A stretch of 16,069 bases of DNA from Pseudomonas sp. (lineage in GTDB: Bacteria; Pseudomonadota; Gammaproteobacteria; Pseudomonadales; Pseudomonadaceae): positions 1 to 16,069 of the forward strand of contig DQGF01000547.1 in NCBI GenBank assembly GCA_003525045.1. Reading direction: 5' to 3'. A program made the position numbers and the translations under genes. The notes beneath the pieces are model-generated. The model ran no database searches. It was not told where the DNA came from and saw only the letters and a list, made by a program, of their open reading frames with translations. Of this stretch, positions 1 through 7,525 are shown piece after piece (the stretch's first letter is position 1; each line of letters opens with the position of its first letter).

Positions 1-666
1 AGCAGCGATGACCTGCAGATCACCATCACCGGCCTGCAGGGCCATGGCGGCATGCCCTGGAATACCATCGACCCGATAGTGACGGCAGCCCAAGTGCTCA
101 ACGGCCTGCAGACCGTGGTGAGCCGCCGGACCAATTTGACGCAGTCGCCAGCGGTGATCACCGTCGGCATGATCCAGGGTGGCAGTGCGCCCAACATTGT
201 CCCGGATCAAGTACGCATGGCAGGCACCATTCGTACTTACGACGAGAAGGTCCGCGCGCAGCTCGGCCGCGACATAAAACTCAGCACAGAGAAAATCGCC
301 GAAAGCGCGGAGGCCAAGGCTGAGGTTTCGGTGGTCCCGGCTTACGGCACCACGATCAACGACGAAAAACTCGCAGCGCAAATGGCTCCCGTGCTTGACC
401 GGGCGGCCTCAGGCAAAGTGGCGAAAGCCCCGCTGGTCGGAGCCTCCGAGGACTTCTCCTTCTTCGCCCGCCAAGTGCCCGGCCTCTACTTCTTCCTTGG
501 CGTAACGCCGGATGGCCAAGACCCGGAGACCGCCGCACCCAACCATAATCCGAATTTCTTTGTGGATGAAAGTGCGCTAGTCGTCGGGACACGGGCACTG
601 TCAGGGCTGACTGTCCAGTTTTTGGAGACAGCGCAGAAGTCCCGTGTGGCTACGCGAAACAAATAG
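1..666 (+). CDS. M20-family amidohydrolase / metallopeptidase, C-terminal part (partial at left edge)
   Basis: The frame is open from base 1, so the N-terminus and start lie outside the window; about 221 residues are visible before a TAG stop. What remains is the lid (dimerisation) domain and the end of the catalytic domain. The lid-domain HGGMP motif is at bases 43-57. A GASEDF motif typical of the M20D amidohydrolase subfamily is at 439-456. The NHNPNF motif near the C-terminus (541-558) carries the last metal-ligand histidine. Relatives hydrolyse amide bonds of N-acyl amino acids, hippurate or indole-acetyl amino acids using one or two divalent metals. The substrate cannot be told here, and whether the protein is exported is unknown because the N-terminus is missing. 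It is convergent with the next gene, with only 11 bp between the stops. The family call is firm and the substrate open. Confidence 0.88.
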   Translation, partial: SSDDLQITITGLQGHGGMPWNTIDPIVTAAQVLNGLQTVVSRRTNLTQSPAVITVGMIQGGSAPNIVPDQVRMAGTIRTYDEKVRAQLGRDIKLSTEKIAESAEAKAEVSVVPAYGTTINDEKLAAQMAPVLDRAASGKVAKAPLVGASEDFSFFARQVPGLYFFLGVTPDGQDPETAAPNHNPNFFVDESALVVGTRALSGLTVQFLETAQKSRVATRNK

Positions 667-677
667 ACATTTGAAAG

Positions 678-1010
678 TCAGTTGCTCCCGCTGTCGCTAG
701 CACCATTACCCGATTTTGTAGCAGGCGCGACTTTTCCCGGAGCAACCAATGGCTGTCCATTTGAATTGCCTTTAGTGTCGGTATTGCCTGATGAACCAGA
801 GCGAGACCCTGCCCCGTCGCCCTCTTGCTTCTCATCGCCCGAAGGTGAAGGTTTTGTCATCGATCCCGTTGCAGGCGCGTGAATCTCCTCGGGTGCCTCC
901 CCAGCCGCAGGTTTCGTTGCCTCAGAAGTACCCGCCTGCGAGACTGCCGATTGAGAGCACAAAATCATGAATAAACCGAGTAACGCGGTATAGGTTTTGA
1001 ACGGACTCAT
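678..1010 (-). CDS. small secreted low-complexity hypothetical protein
   Basis: I do not recognise a family. The chosen start encodes MSPFKTYTALLG and follows a weak GGTG Shine-Dalgarno at 7 nt; further in-frame starts upstream (1025 and beyond) have none. The 110-residue product begins with Lys then a hydrophobic stretch (about residues 7-20) and a small-residue region ending SAVSQA, consistent with a signal peptide cut near residue 27. A Cys follows the hydrophobic stretch, but the preceding Leu makes a lipobox unlikely. The mature part is Gly/Ser/Asn/Pro/Ala/Lys-rich with no predicted fold, resembling a disordered periplasmic or surface linker. It lies 107 bp downstream of the cytochrome c gene on the same strand, so it may be a readthrough tail of that operon or a solo gene. 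Being real is supported by the signal peptide and by filling an otherwise empty gap; function is unknown. Confidence 0.55.
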   Translation of the reverse strand: MSPFKTYTALLGLFMILCSQSAVSQAGTSEATKPAAGEAPEEIHAPATGSMTKPSPSGDEKQEGDGAGSRSGSSGNTDTKGNSNGQPLVAPGKVAPATKSGNGASDSGSN

Positions 1011-1117
1011 AATATTCACCGTCATCAGTAAGGATATGACATCACGTGCAGCATCACCTCTGCACACTACAGTGGATGGCTGGAGCGAGGCTAGAGAGAC
1101 AACAAAGGTGCCAGCCG

Positions 1118-2479
1118 TTAGGAATGACGTCTACGCCGCACCCACCATAGCACCAACAGAATCACCACGACGACGCCCACCGCGATTGCGCCTTGGGCTA
1201 TCGCCGCCAGATGCGACTCGGGACCGCCAGCTCGCATTTGCTTGACCTGAGCCGCGCTGACTTTGACGTCTGCATTGCCGTAGTGACCGGTCAAATAAGT
1301 GGCCAGTGTCGCCACTTGCTGATCGCTAAGGATTCTGGCGAAGCCCTGCATCCTGACGTCCTGGCCATCTGCGCCGCGTTTGACGCCGTCTAGAATCACC
1401 ATCACCAAATTGTTGGGGTTGCTGCGACCCACCGCCGTGTTGTGCAGCAGCGATGGCAAGCCACCCTCGAAACTGCCTTGTCCCTGGGCCTGGTGACAGG
1501 TGCTGCAATGGGCGTCATACAGGAGCGCGCCAGTCATTTTGTCGTCATCGGCCGGTAAGGCCACGCCGCGAATGCTGGCCAAGTCGTCGGTCTTTTGCCC
1601 CAAGGCATAAACCGGTTGCCTGTCTGCCGCTTCTTGATGCGCGGGCACTGTCTTCAGGTAGACCGCAATGGCCTTGAGATCGCCGTCGTTGAGGTGCTGC
1701 AGGCTGTGATCTACCGCTTCGGCCATTGGTCCGGCGGCCTGGGCCTTGCCCTGCGCCCCGCCGGTTTTCAGGTAAGCGACCAGCTCGGCATTGCTCCAGC
1801 CGCCAACGCCACTGTTGACGTCGGCGGTGATATTCGGTGCATACCAAGTACCGACCTCCCCCCCTGCCAACTCTTTTGACGCCACTTCGGCCATCATCAG
1901 GTTGCGCGGTGAATGACATGCACTGCAATGAGTCAAACCTTGTACCAGGTAGGCACCCCGGTTCCACTCGGCATCATGCGACGCATTCGGCACGAAGGCC
2001 TTATCGTCGAGAAAGAGCAGATTCCACGCAGCCATCGAGAAGCGAATGTTGAACGGAAACGGCAGATTGGTCGGTTTGGCCGGCGTGTCCACAGGTTCCA
2101 CAGCGTTCATGAAGTAGTCATACATGGCCTTGGTGTCTTCATCGCTGACCTTGGCGTATGAGGTGTAAGGCATGGCCGGGTACAAGTGTTTGCCATCTGC
2201 GCGAATGCCTTTGCGCAGGGCAGCGCTGAACTGCTCCAGGGAGTAGTTGCCGATACCGGCCGTTTTCGATGGCGTGATGTTGGTCGCAATGATTTCGCCA
2301 ATCGGCGTGGGCAGCGCCAGGCCGCCGGCAAACGGCTTGCCACCGGGAACGCTGTGACAGGCGACGCAGTCACCAGCGGTCGACAGGTACTTGCCACGTT
2401 GGATCTGCGCATCGTCCGCCGCGCTGGCATTCAGCGCAGCCAGCATCAAGGCAACCAGCGAAGTGATCTTCCAGGTCAT
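1118..2479 (-). CDS. tri-heme cytochrome c subunit of membrane-bound flavin dehydrogenase (gluconate 2-dehydrogenase type)
   Basis: This is the electron-transfer and membrane-anchor subunit that passes electrons from the flavoprotein to ubiquinone in the periplasm. The 453-residue protein has a Sec signal peptide ending about residue 20 (NASA/ADDAQ). It has three c-type heme sites: CVACH at 38-42, CSACH at 185-189 and CSTCH at 325-329. A single C-terminal transmembrane helix (about 428-447) is followed by an Arg-rich cytoplasmic end. Length and three-heme layout match cytochrome subunits of gluconate, sorbitol, 2-ketogluconate and fructose dehydrogenases. It is the third gene of the operon and starts 3 bp after the flavoprotein stop, so translation is probably coupled. 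The subunit type is clear; the sugar-acid substrate is set by the flavoprotein and is inferred as gluconate from the Pseudomonas-like context. Confidence 0.93.
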   Translation of the reverse strand: MTWKITSLVALMLAALNASAADDAQIQRGKYLSTAGDCVACHSVPGGKPFAGGLALPTPIGEIIATNITPSKTAGIGNYSLEQFSAALRKGIRADGKHLYPAMPYTSYAKVSDEDTKAMYDYFMNAVEPVDTPAKPTNLPFPFNIRFSMAAWNLLFLDDKAFVPNASHDAEWNRGAYLVQGLTHCSACHSPRNLMMAEVASKELAGGEVGTWYAPNITADVNSGVGGWSNAELVAYLKTGGAQGKAQAAGPMAEAVDHSLQHLNDGDLKAIAVYLKTVPAHQEAADRQPVYALGQKTDDLASIRGVALPADDDKMTGALLYDAHCSTCHQAQGQGSFEGGLPSLLHNTAVGRSNPNNLVMVILDGVKRGADGQDVRMQGFARILSDQQVATLATYLTGHYGNADVKVSAAQVKQMRAGGPESHLAAIAQGAIAVGVVVVILLVLWWVRRRRHS

Positions 2480-2482
2480 GGT

Positions 2483-4129
2483 TCAGGCCCGCCCTTGTTC
2501 AGTGGCAGACTCGGACGACGAAGCTCGGGCAATGACCCGATCCGGCAGGATGTGTTGCGCCGTGCGCAAGGTCAGTGCCGCGGCGGTCAGGGTCGAGTTC
2601 ATGGTGGCGGCCGTTGGCATCACGCCGGTGCTGCAAATGAACAAGTTGTCGTGATCATGGGTACGGCCGTAGCTGTCGCAGACCGACGTCTTGGGATCGT
2701 TACCCATGCTCATGGTGCCTGTGATGTGCTGGTTGTTGGCAAAATTGCCTTCTGCGCTGTAGCGCAGATTGGTCCCGCCCATCAGTTCAGCAATGCGGGT
2801 GAAGTCTTTGTGCGACTGCACCGCGCCCTTGCGGGTGTAATCGTGGATGGCGTAGTTGACCTTGGGCTTGGGCAGTCCCAGCTTGTCTTTCTGATCGCTC
2901 AGGCTGATGCGGTTCTCAGGGTCAGGCAACACCTCCAGCACATCCTTGAGACTCATTTCAAACGCCGCGCGGTGACGAAGCTGTTTTTCGAATTCCGTGC
3001 CATACACCCCGGCCGCAATGAGCGCGTCAGTGGCGCTGTTGATCCGGGAGATATTGGTGAAATCCAGGCGATAAGGTGCGTGCTCCGAGCGGAACGCGCC
3101 ATCGCGCATGGTATTGATCGAGCTTGGACTTTGCGGTCCCCTGCCCAGCCACAATTCTTCATCGGCATCGAAGGTGATGGACGTGCTCGGGTGGTCCATC
3201 AGGTTGCGACCGACCAAGCCGGAGCTATTGGCCAAGCCATTAGGGTATTTGTCGCTGGCCGACATCAGCAACAGTTTCGGGCTTTCAATGCCGTTGGCGG
3301 CAAGGATGAACGTCTTACCGGTGACGCGGTGTGATTGCTTGTCTGGGTCATAGTAATGAACGGCCACAATATGGCCTTTGTCATCATGCTCGATGCGGTA
3401 GACCACGGCATTGATCTGCAGCTTGGCGCCTGCGTCAATTGCGGTCTGAATGGCAATGCCGCCATGGTATTGCGCGTCGATCGGGCAGATCGGCTGACAG
3501 CTGTTGTTGCCACAGCAGGCCGGACGACCGTCGTACGGACGGCTATTGCGCCCGGTGGTGTTGCCCACCACTGCGTAAGTCGGCGCCAGACGCTCGCGGA
3601 TGCGGCGCATGGCGTAAGGTTCGGTCACCGGCTCCATTGGGAACGGCTTGCTGCGTGGCGAGCCAGTGTTTTCGGCCCCCGACACGCCCCAGATCTCTTC
3701 CGCTTCCTGATAGAAAGGGTCGAGCTCTTCGTAGGTCATGGGCCAGTCGACGCCCACGTTGTACAAAGTCTTGATGCGCATGTCGCCCGGCACCACACGC
3801 CAGGCCTGGGCCGCCCAGTGCCAGGACGAGCCACCGACGCCACGGATGTATTCCGCCGGGTACGGATATGGGCCGCCCTGGATCAGGTAGCCGTTATCAA
3901 CCGGCTTGTAGACTGGATGAGGTGCCCAGTCACTGCAGGTGTAGGGCGACATCCAGTCACTCTTGCGCGTCGAATTGCGAAACGCGGCGACGATACGGCC
4001 TCGCTCGATGGGCCCGCCCGCTTCCAGAATCAGCACCGAGGCGCCTTGCTTGAGCAGATGGGTCGCGGCCATGGAACCGCAAACCCCCGAACCAATGATG
4101 ACGATGTCCGCGGACAATTGATCAGACAT
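2483..4129 (-). CDS. GMC-family FAD dehydrogenase large subunit (gluconate 2-dehydrogenase type)
   Basis: This is the catalytic flavoprotein, which oxidises a sugar or sugar acid in the periplasm and hands electrons to the cytochrome subunit. The 548-residue protein opens with an FAD-binding Rossmann motif (GSGVCGS, residues 13-19, then LEAGG at 35-39). A Cys-rich motif, CC-x4-C-x3-C at residues 205-215, matches the region that binds a 3Fe-4S cluster in the FAD glucose dehydrogenase of Burkholderia cepacia. The GMC catalytic pair is His468 (NNQHITG) and Asn511 (TMNST). There is no signal peptide of its own; in this family it is carried out with the Tat-signal small subunit. It overlaps the small-subunit gene by 8 bp and has an excellent GGAGGTG ribosome site 4 nt before its ATG. 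Gluconate is the likeliest substrate. 2-ketogluconate, sorbitol or another polyol cannot be excluded. Confidence 0.92.
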   Translation of the reverse strand: MSDQLSADIVIIGSGVCGSMAATHLLKQGASVLILEAGGPIERGRIVAAFRNSTRKSDWMSPYTCSDWAPHPVYKPVDNGYLIQGGPYPYPAEYIRGVGGSSWHWAAQAWRVVPGDMRIKTLYNVGVDWPMTYEELDPFYQEAEEIWGVSGAENTGSPRSKPFPMEPVTEPYAMRRIRERLAPTYAVVGNTTGRNSRPYDGRPACCGNNSCQPICPIDAQYHGGIAIQTAIDAGAKLQINAVVYRIEHDDKGHIVAVHYYDPDKQSHRVTGKTFILAANGIESPKLLLMSASDKYPNGLANSSGLVGRNLMDHPSTSITFDADEELWLGRGPQSPSSINTMRDGAFRSEHAPYRLDFTNISRINSATDALIAAGVYGTEFEKQLRHRAAFEMSLKDVLEVLPDPENRISLSDQKDKLGLPKPKVNYAIHDYTRKGAVQSHKDFTRIAELMGGTNLRYSAEGNFANNQHITGTMSMGNDPKTSVCDSYGRTHDHDNLFICSTGVMPTAATMNSTLTAAALTLRTAQHILPDRVIARASSSESATEQGRA

Positions 4130-4655
4130 TTTTCACCTCCGCGATTGGATGACGCGCCCAGCTTCCGTAAGGACCGTAGGCGTAGGTAGGCGGCTTGAGG
4201 ACATCGGCGACCATCACCGCATTGAGCGCGTATTCGTAGGCCAGACAACGAGCCTTGTTACCGCTGCCGACCACGCCCATGAACCAGGCCGTGGCGATCA
4301 GGCGTGGCACGGTGGCGAAGGACGACTTTTCGTCATCCAGGGTTTTCTGCAACTGAGAGGGGTCCAGGTGACGCTCATTGATCAGCGCCAGTAAGCCCTC
4401 CACTCCTTTGGCGAATGTGGGGTCATCGGCCATGAGTGCCTGATACAGGTTGTTTGCCAGGACGTTGTCCAGGCTCTGACGGCCGGCAATAATCGCCGAG
4501 AGTGCCAAAAACGCACCTTGCTCTTTACTGTCGATCGGTTCAGCCAGTGCAAAAGGAATCAAGGAGGCGGTATAGGCGGTCAGCAGACCTTTTAACAGTG
4601 CTCGCCTGGTCGGCTTCAACCCATTCGGACTGTGAATTTCATTTAAGCTATTCAT
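4122..4655 (-). CDS. Tat-signal small subunit of gluconate 2-dehydrogenase-type flavocytochrome
   Basis: This is the first gene of the dehydrogenase operon. I chose the ATG at 4655 (177 residues, MNSLNEI) because AGGA lies 6 nt before it; a GTG at 4673 would add six residues without a ribosome site. A twin-arginine motif TRRALLK at residues 16-22 precedes a hydrophobic segment ending near ALA (about residue 38), as in gluconate dehydrogenase gamma subunits. These act as escort for Tat export of the folded, FAD-loaded large subunit and then stay bound to it. The remainder is the helical domain of the small-subunit family (DUF/Gluconate_2-dh3 type), including a GVVGSGNKA motif. Its 3' end overlaps the large-subunit start by 8 bp, implying coupled translation. 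Family assignment rests on the Tat signal, size and operon position. Confidence 0.9.
   Translation of the reverse strand: MNSLNEIHSPNGLKPTRRALLKGLLTAYTASLIPFALAEPIDSKEQGAFLALSAIIAGRQSLDNVLANNLYQALMADDPTFAKGVEGLLALINERHLDPSQLQKTLDDEKSSFATVPRLIATAWFMGVVGSGNKARCLAYEYALNAVMVADVLKPPTYAYGPYGSWARHPIAEVKNV
4130..4140 (-). promoter_or_regulatory. strong ribosome binding site for the GMC flavoprotein
   Basis: Read on the - strand the sequence is GGAGGTGAAAA immediately before ATG. This is a near-perfect Shine-Dalgarno and by far the strongest in this operon. It sits inside the 3' end of the small-subunit gene and fixes the large-subunit start. Confidence 0.85.
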
Positions 4656-4713
4656 GGCGTGTCCTGTAGTCACAGGTTATCGTTAGAAAGTGCCAACGTG
4701 CAGAGTCCGCGGT

Positions 4714-4838
4714 TCAAAACACGGTATTGACCGTCAAGCCAAAGTGTTGAGTTTGAACCCGTTATTGCTGTCCAGCAGGGTCGGGGTGTACTCGTATACC
4801 CCCGAGTCGAAGGCGCTGCCCAGCGGCAATCGACCCAT
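4714..4838 (-). pseudogene. possible decayed 3' end of an outer-membrane beta-barrel protein gene
   Basis: The 224-bp gap between cioB and the dehydrogenase operon is not featureless. On the - strand one frame reads GVYEYTPTLLDS then NNGFKLN and stops at 4734. The next frame continues directly with HFGLTVNTVF and stops at 4714. A single-base indel near 4745 would join them into a segment that ends in alternating polar and hydrophobic residues and a terminal Phe, the usual C-terminal signature of outer-membrane beta-barrels. Neither frame has a well-spaced ribosome site, and no N-terminal part is visible because cioB ends 60 bp upstream. I read it as a gene remnant left by a deletion, with the dehydrogenase promoter probably embedded in it. 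A chance reading of non-coding DNA remains possible. Confidence 0.4.
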
Positions 4839-4897
4839 TCCCCCTGCTTGTAACGACGAACCGCAGAACACCCCTGAGTTCAAGCTTCGGACAGAAC

Positions 4898-5905
4898 CTA
4901 ATGGTAGCCATCGTCGTGGGTGACCTTGCCGCGGAACACGTAGTAGCTCCAAAAGGTGTACCCCAGGATCAACGGAATGATGAACAGCGTGCCCACCAGG
5001 ATGAAGCCTTGGCTTTGCGGTGGCGAAGCGGCGTCCCAGATGGAAATCGACGGCGGTACGATATTGGGCCAAAGGCTGATGCCCAGGCCGCTGTAGCCGA
5101 GGAAGATCAACATCAGGGTCAACAGGAATGGCGTGTAGTGCGCGCGGTGGACCACTGCCTTGAGCAGACCATATAGGGATATCAGCACTAGAATCGGCAC
5201 CGGCATGAACCAGAACAGGTTCGGCAGGCTGAACCATCGGGCAGCAATCTCGCTATGGGTAAGCGGGGTCCAGATACTGACCACTCCGATCACGACCAGC
5301 AGCACCAAGGCCAGCGGGCGTGCCAGGTTATACATCTCCACTTGCAACTTGCCTTCGGTCTTCATGATCAACCAGGTACAACCGAGCAAGGCATAGGCCA
5401 CAATCAAGGCCAGGCCACAGAACAGCGAGAACGGCGTCATCCAATCCAGCCCACCGCCGGCATAGCTGCGGTTAACGACGGGGATGCCATCGATGAAGGC
5501 CCCTAGCGCCACGCCTTGGCAGAACGTCGCCACCAGCGAACCACCGATGAAGGCCTTGTCCCAGAGGTGACGTTTGTCGTCCCTGGCTTTGAAGCGGAAT
5601 TCGAACGCCACACCACGAAAAATCAGTCCGATGAGCATGAAGATCAACGGCAGGTACAGGGCCGATAACACGACCGCATAGGCCAGTGGAAAAGCTCCGA
5701 ACAACGCCGCGCCGCCCAGGACCAGCCAGGTTTCGTTACCATCCCAGACCGGCGCGACAGTGTTCATCATGACGTCGCGGTCGCGGTCGCCCTTGATAAA
5801 CGGGAAGAGAATCCCGATGCCGAGGTCGAAGCCATCCATGATGACGTACATCATGATGCCGAAGATGATGATCACGGCCCAGATCAGTGACAGATCGATA
5901 CCCAT
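4898..5905 (-). CDS. cioB: cyanide-insensitive bd-type quinol oxidase subunit II
   Basis: Subunit II of a cytochrome bd-family quinol oxidase of the inner membrane. It forms the second half of the heterodimer and takes part in oxygen and proton access. The 335-residue protein has about eight to nine hydrophobic helices. The first carries the MDGFDLGIG motif (residues 23-31, Asp24 and Asp27). The conserved WDGNETW motif sits at 54-60, both hallmarks of CydB/CioB. Its length equals that of Pseudomonas CioB. It starts 3 bp after the cioA stop, with purine-rich AGGGGAAGTGAG upstream, so the two are co-translated from one message. There is no small CydX-like ORF directly after it; the downstream gap holds only the porin-like remnant. 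The Cio rather than Cyd name follows from the short Q-loop of the partner subunit. Confidence 0.95.
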   Translation of the reverse strand: MGIDLSLIWAVIIIFGIMMYVIMDGFDLGIGILFPFIKGDRDRDVMMNTVAPVWDGNETWLVLGGAALFGAFPLAYAVVLSALYLPLIFMLIGLIFRGVAFEFRFKARDDKRHLWDKAFIGGSLVATFCQGVALGAFIDGIPVVNRSYAGGGLDWMTPFSLFCGLALIVAYALLGCTWLIMKTEGKLQVEMYNLARPLALVLLVVIGVVSIWTPLTHSEIAARWFSLPNLFWFMPVPILVLISLYGLLKAVVHRAHYTPFLLTLMLIFLGYSGLGISLWPNIVPPSISIWDAASPPQSQGFILVGTLFIIPLILGYTFWSYYVFRGKVTHDDGYH

Positions 5906-5908
5906 GAC

Positions 5909-7348
5909 TCACTTCCCCTCGTTCAGGCGGTCGCCGGTGCCGGCTTCGTTGATATCATCGGCGGCCGACAGTGGACGCGCCGGGGTGCGTTTTTTGCCAG
6001 GGCCACCATGAGTTGGTTGCGCCCCTTCATGGGTTTTCGGACCCTTGCGCACCAGGCGCATCATGTAGCCGAAGCCCGTACCGAACAGCGTGAAATACAC
6101 CACGACGAACAGGATCAGCGTCAGGCTCATCTGGCCCACGCTCTGCCTGGACGAAGCGTCCGCCGTGCGCAGCAGGCCATAGACCACCCACGGCTGACGG
6201 CCGACCTCGGTGGTAATCCAGCCCGCGAGCAACGCGATCAGGCCGGACGGCCCCATCAACATGGCCAAGTAGAGAAAAGCGCGATTGGTGTAGAGCGTAC
6301 CGCGCAGCCGCAGCCAGGCACTCCATAATCCCGTGGCGATCATCAGCATGGCCAAGCCGACCATAACGCGGAACGACCAGAACACGATGGTCGAATTGGG
6401 ACGATCTTCAGGCGGGAAGGACTTGAGCGCCGGAATCTGCTTCTCCAGGCTGTGGGTCAATATCAGGCTGCCCAAGTAAGGCACCTCGAGCGCGAAACGC
6501 GTCGTCTCGGCCTTCATGTCCGGCCAGCCGAACAGGATCAACGGGGTCGGCTCGTTGCCAATATTTTCCCAGTGCCCTTCGATAGCGGCGATTTTCGCCG
6601 GCTGGTGCTCAAGCGTATTAACACCGTGGGCATCACCCACCACTGCCTGAATAGGCGCGACGATCAGTGCCATCCACATAGACATTGAGAGCATGGTGCG
6701 GATCGCGGGGTTGTCCCGTTCGCGCAGCAGGTGCCAGGCGGCGGAGGCACCCACAAAAAATGCCGTGGCGACGAATGCAGCGATCGCCATGTGTATCAGG
6801 CGGAATGGGAACGAGGGGTTGAAAATCACCGCCAGCCAATCGACAGGGATGACCCGACCATTGACGATTTCGTAGCCTTGCGGGGTGTGCATCCAGCTGT
6901 TGGAGGCCAGGATCCAGAACGTGGAGATCAACGTACCGATGGCTACCATCAGCGTGGAGAAGTAGTGCAGGCCGCGACCGACGCGGTTCCAGCCAAACAA
7001 CATAACGCCGAGGAACCCGGCTTCAAGAAAGAACGCCGTCAGCACTTCGTAGGTCAGCAAGGGACCGGTGATTGCACCGGCGAAGTCGGAAAAACGACTC
7101 CAGTTGGTGCCAAACTCATACGCCATCACCAGGCCGGACACCACGCCCATGCCGAAGTTGACGGCGAAGATTTTCGACCAGAAATGATACAGGTCGCGGT
7201 AGGTATCATCCCTGGTCTTCAGCCAGAGACCTTCCAGCACTGCCAGGAAACTGGCAAGGCCAATAGTGATGGCCGGGAACAAGATGTGAAACGAAACCGT
7301 AAATGCGAATTGAATGCGGGCGAGATCTAGTGCCTCTAAACCAAACAT
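5909..7348 (-). CDS. cioA: cyanide-insensitive bd-type quinol oxidase subunit I
   Basis: Subunit I holds the hemes and oxidises ubiquinol while reducing oxygen to water without pumping protons. Comparison with E. coli CydA places heme ligands at His21, His186 and Met329, and proton-path or heme-contact glutamates at Glu101 and Glu109. The Q-loop residues are Lys252 and Glu257, and the family motif GRQPW is at 383-387. The stretch between the Q-loop residues and Met329 is about 65 residues shorter than in E. coli, where the ligand is Met393. This short Q-loop is the defining trait of the CioA branch, known in Pseudomonas to be largely cyanide-tolerant. The 479-residue length fits. A charged Gly/Pro/His-containing cytoplasmic tail runs from about 436. 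The ATG follows AAGGGA at 7 nt, and an inverted repeat overlaps this site. Confidence 0.96.
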   Translation of the reverse strand: MFGLEALDLARIQFAFTVSFHILFPAITIGLASFLAVLEGLWLKTRDDTYRDLYHFWSKIFAVNFGMGVVSGLVMAYEFGTNWSRFSDFAGAITGPLLTYEVLTAFFLEAGFLGVMLFGWNRVGRGLHYFSTLMVAIGTLISTFWILASNSWMHTPQGYEIVNGRVIPVDWLAVIFNPSFPFRLIHMAIAAFVATAFFVGASAAWHLLRERDNPAIRTMLSMSMWMALIVAPIQAVVGDAHGVNTLEHQPAKIAAIEGHWENIGNEPTPLILFGWPDMKAETTRFALEVPYLGSLILTHSLEKQIPALKSFPPEDRPNSTIVFWSFRVMVGLAMLMIATGLWSAWLRLRGTLYTNRAFLYLAMLMGPSGLIALLAGWITTEVGRQPWVVYGLLRTADASSRQSVGQMSLTLILFVVVYFTLFGTGFGYMMRLVRKGPKTHEGAQPTHGGPGKKRTPARPLSAADDINEAGTGDRLNEGK

Positions 7349-7358
7349 AAGTTTTTCC

Positions 7359-7372
7359 CTTTACAGGTAAAG
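7359..7372. promoter_or_regulatory. 14-bp perfect inverted repeat overlapping the cioA ribosome site
   Basis: CTTTAC, a 2-nt spacer, then GTAAAG: both 6-bp arms are perfect. On the - strand the last arm supplies the AAAG of the AAAGGGA ribosome site, 10 nt before the cioA ATG. It could be an operator for a dimeric regulator or a small RNA hairpin gating translation. The position is suggestive and the function inferred. Confidence 0.4.
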
Positions 7373-7479
7373 ACTAAGTGGCAATAGGGATCACATGTAT
7401 CAAAACATTACGATAGCTCAAAGCATGGCAACTGTCTGTTTTATCGCGGAGCTGGAAAAATATTTCATCCAGGTGAGCC

Positions 7480-7495
7480 CTGTGAAAGATCACAG
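7480..7495. promoter_or_regulatory. 16-bp perfect inverted repeat between cptA and cioA
   Basis: CTGTGA, 4-nt spacer, TCACAG. The arms resemble a CRP/Vfr half-site (TGTGA) but the spacer is 4, as in FNR-family sites, rather than the 6 of CRP. It lies 31 bp past the cptA stop and 132 bp before cioA. It could be an operator for a CRP/FNR-family protein or a weak transcript-end hairpin; there is no adjacent U tract. Confidence 0.35.
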
Positions 7496-7525
7496 CCAGC
7501 CCACCCAGAGAGCAAATTGGTTTAT

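Larger units (their letters stand above)
7349..7525 (-). promoter_or_regulatory. cioA: cioAB upstream region (177 bp), likely promoter
   Basis: This is the only gap upstream of cioA and must hold its promoter unless the operon is read from cptA. It contains two inverted repeats listed separately. A lone FNR/ANR half-site (TTGAT, - strand, 7399-7403) lacks its partner half, so I do not call an ANR box. I could not settle a convincing -35/-10 pair. No hairpin followed by a U tract is visible after cptA, so its transcription could run into cioAB. Confidence 0.4.

Noticed and set aside
1046..1116. Inverted repeats after the cytochrome c gene (GTGCAG/CTGCAC at 1046-1065; GGCTGG/CCAGCC at 1078-1116)
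   Set aside because: Stems are 6 bp with loops of 8 and 27 nt and no U tract follows, so neither supports a terminator call.
2186..4189. Long + strand ORFs (2186-3334, 382 codons; 3335-4189, 284 codons)
   Set aside because: They lie antisense to the flavoprotein and cytochrome genes, which have full family motifs. Their translations are Arg/His-rich with no recognisable domain, as expected for shadow frames in GC-rich DNA.
4663..4676. CCTGT-N4-ACAGG inverted repeat just upstream of the small-subunit start
   Set aside because: Arms of only 5 bp are expected by chance at this scale, and the position overlaps the ribosome site without further support.
4734..5237. - strand ORF of 167 codons overlapping cioB
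   Set aside because: Most of it is an out-of-frame shadow of cioB. Only its last 34 codons, downstream of cioB, are of interest, and these are reported as the possible remnant.
6731..7330. + strand ORF of 199 codons antisense to cioA
   Set aside because: cioA carries every expected heme and quinone residue, and the antisense product has no signal, helices or family motif.
7399..7403. FNR/ANR half-site TTGAT upstream of cioA
   Set aside because: The matching ATCAA half at the required four-base spacing is absent, so it is not a credible ANR box despite known ANR control of cioAB in Pseudomonas.
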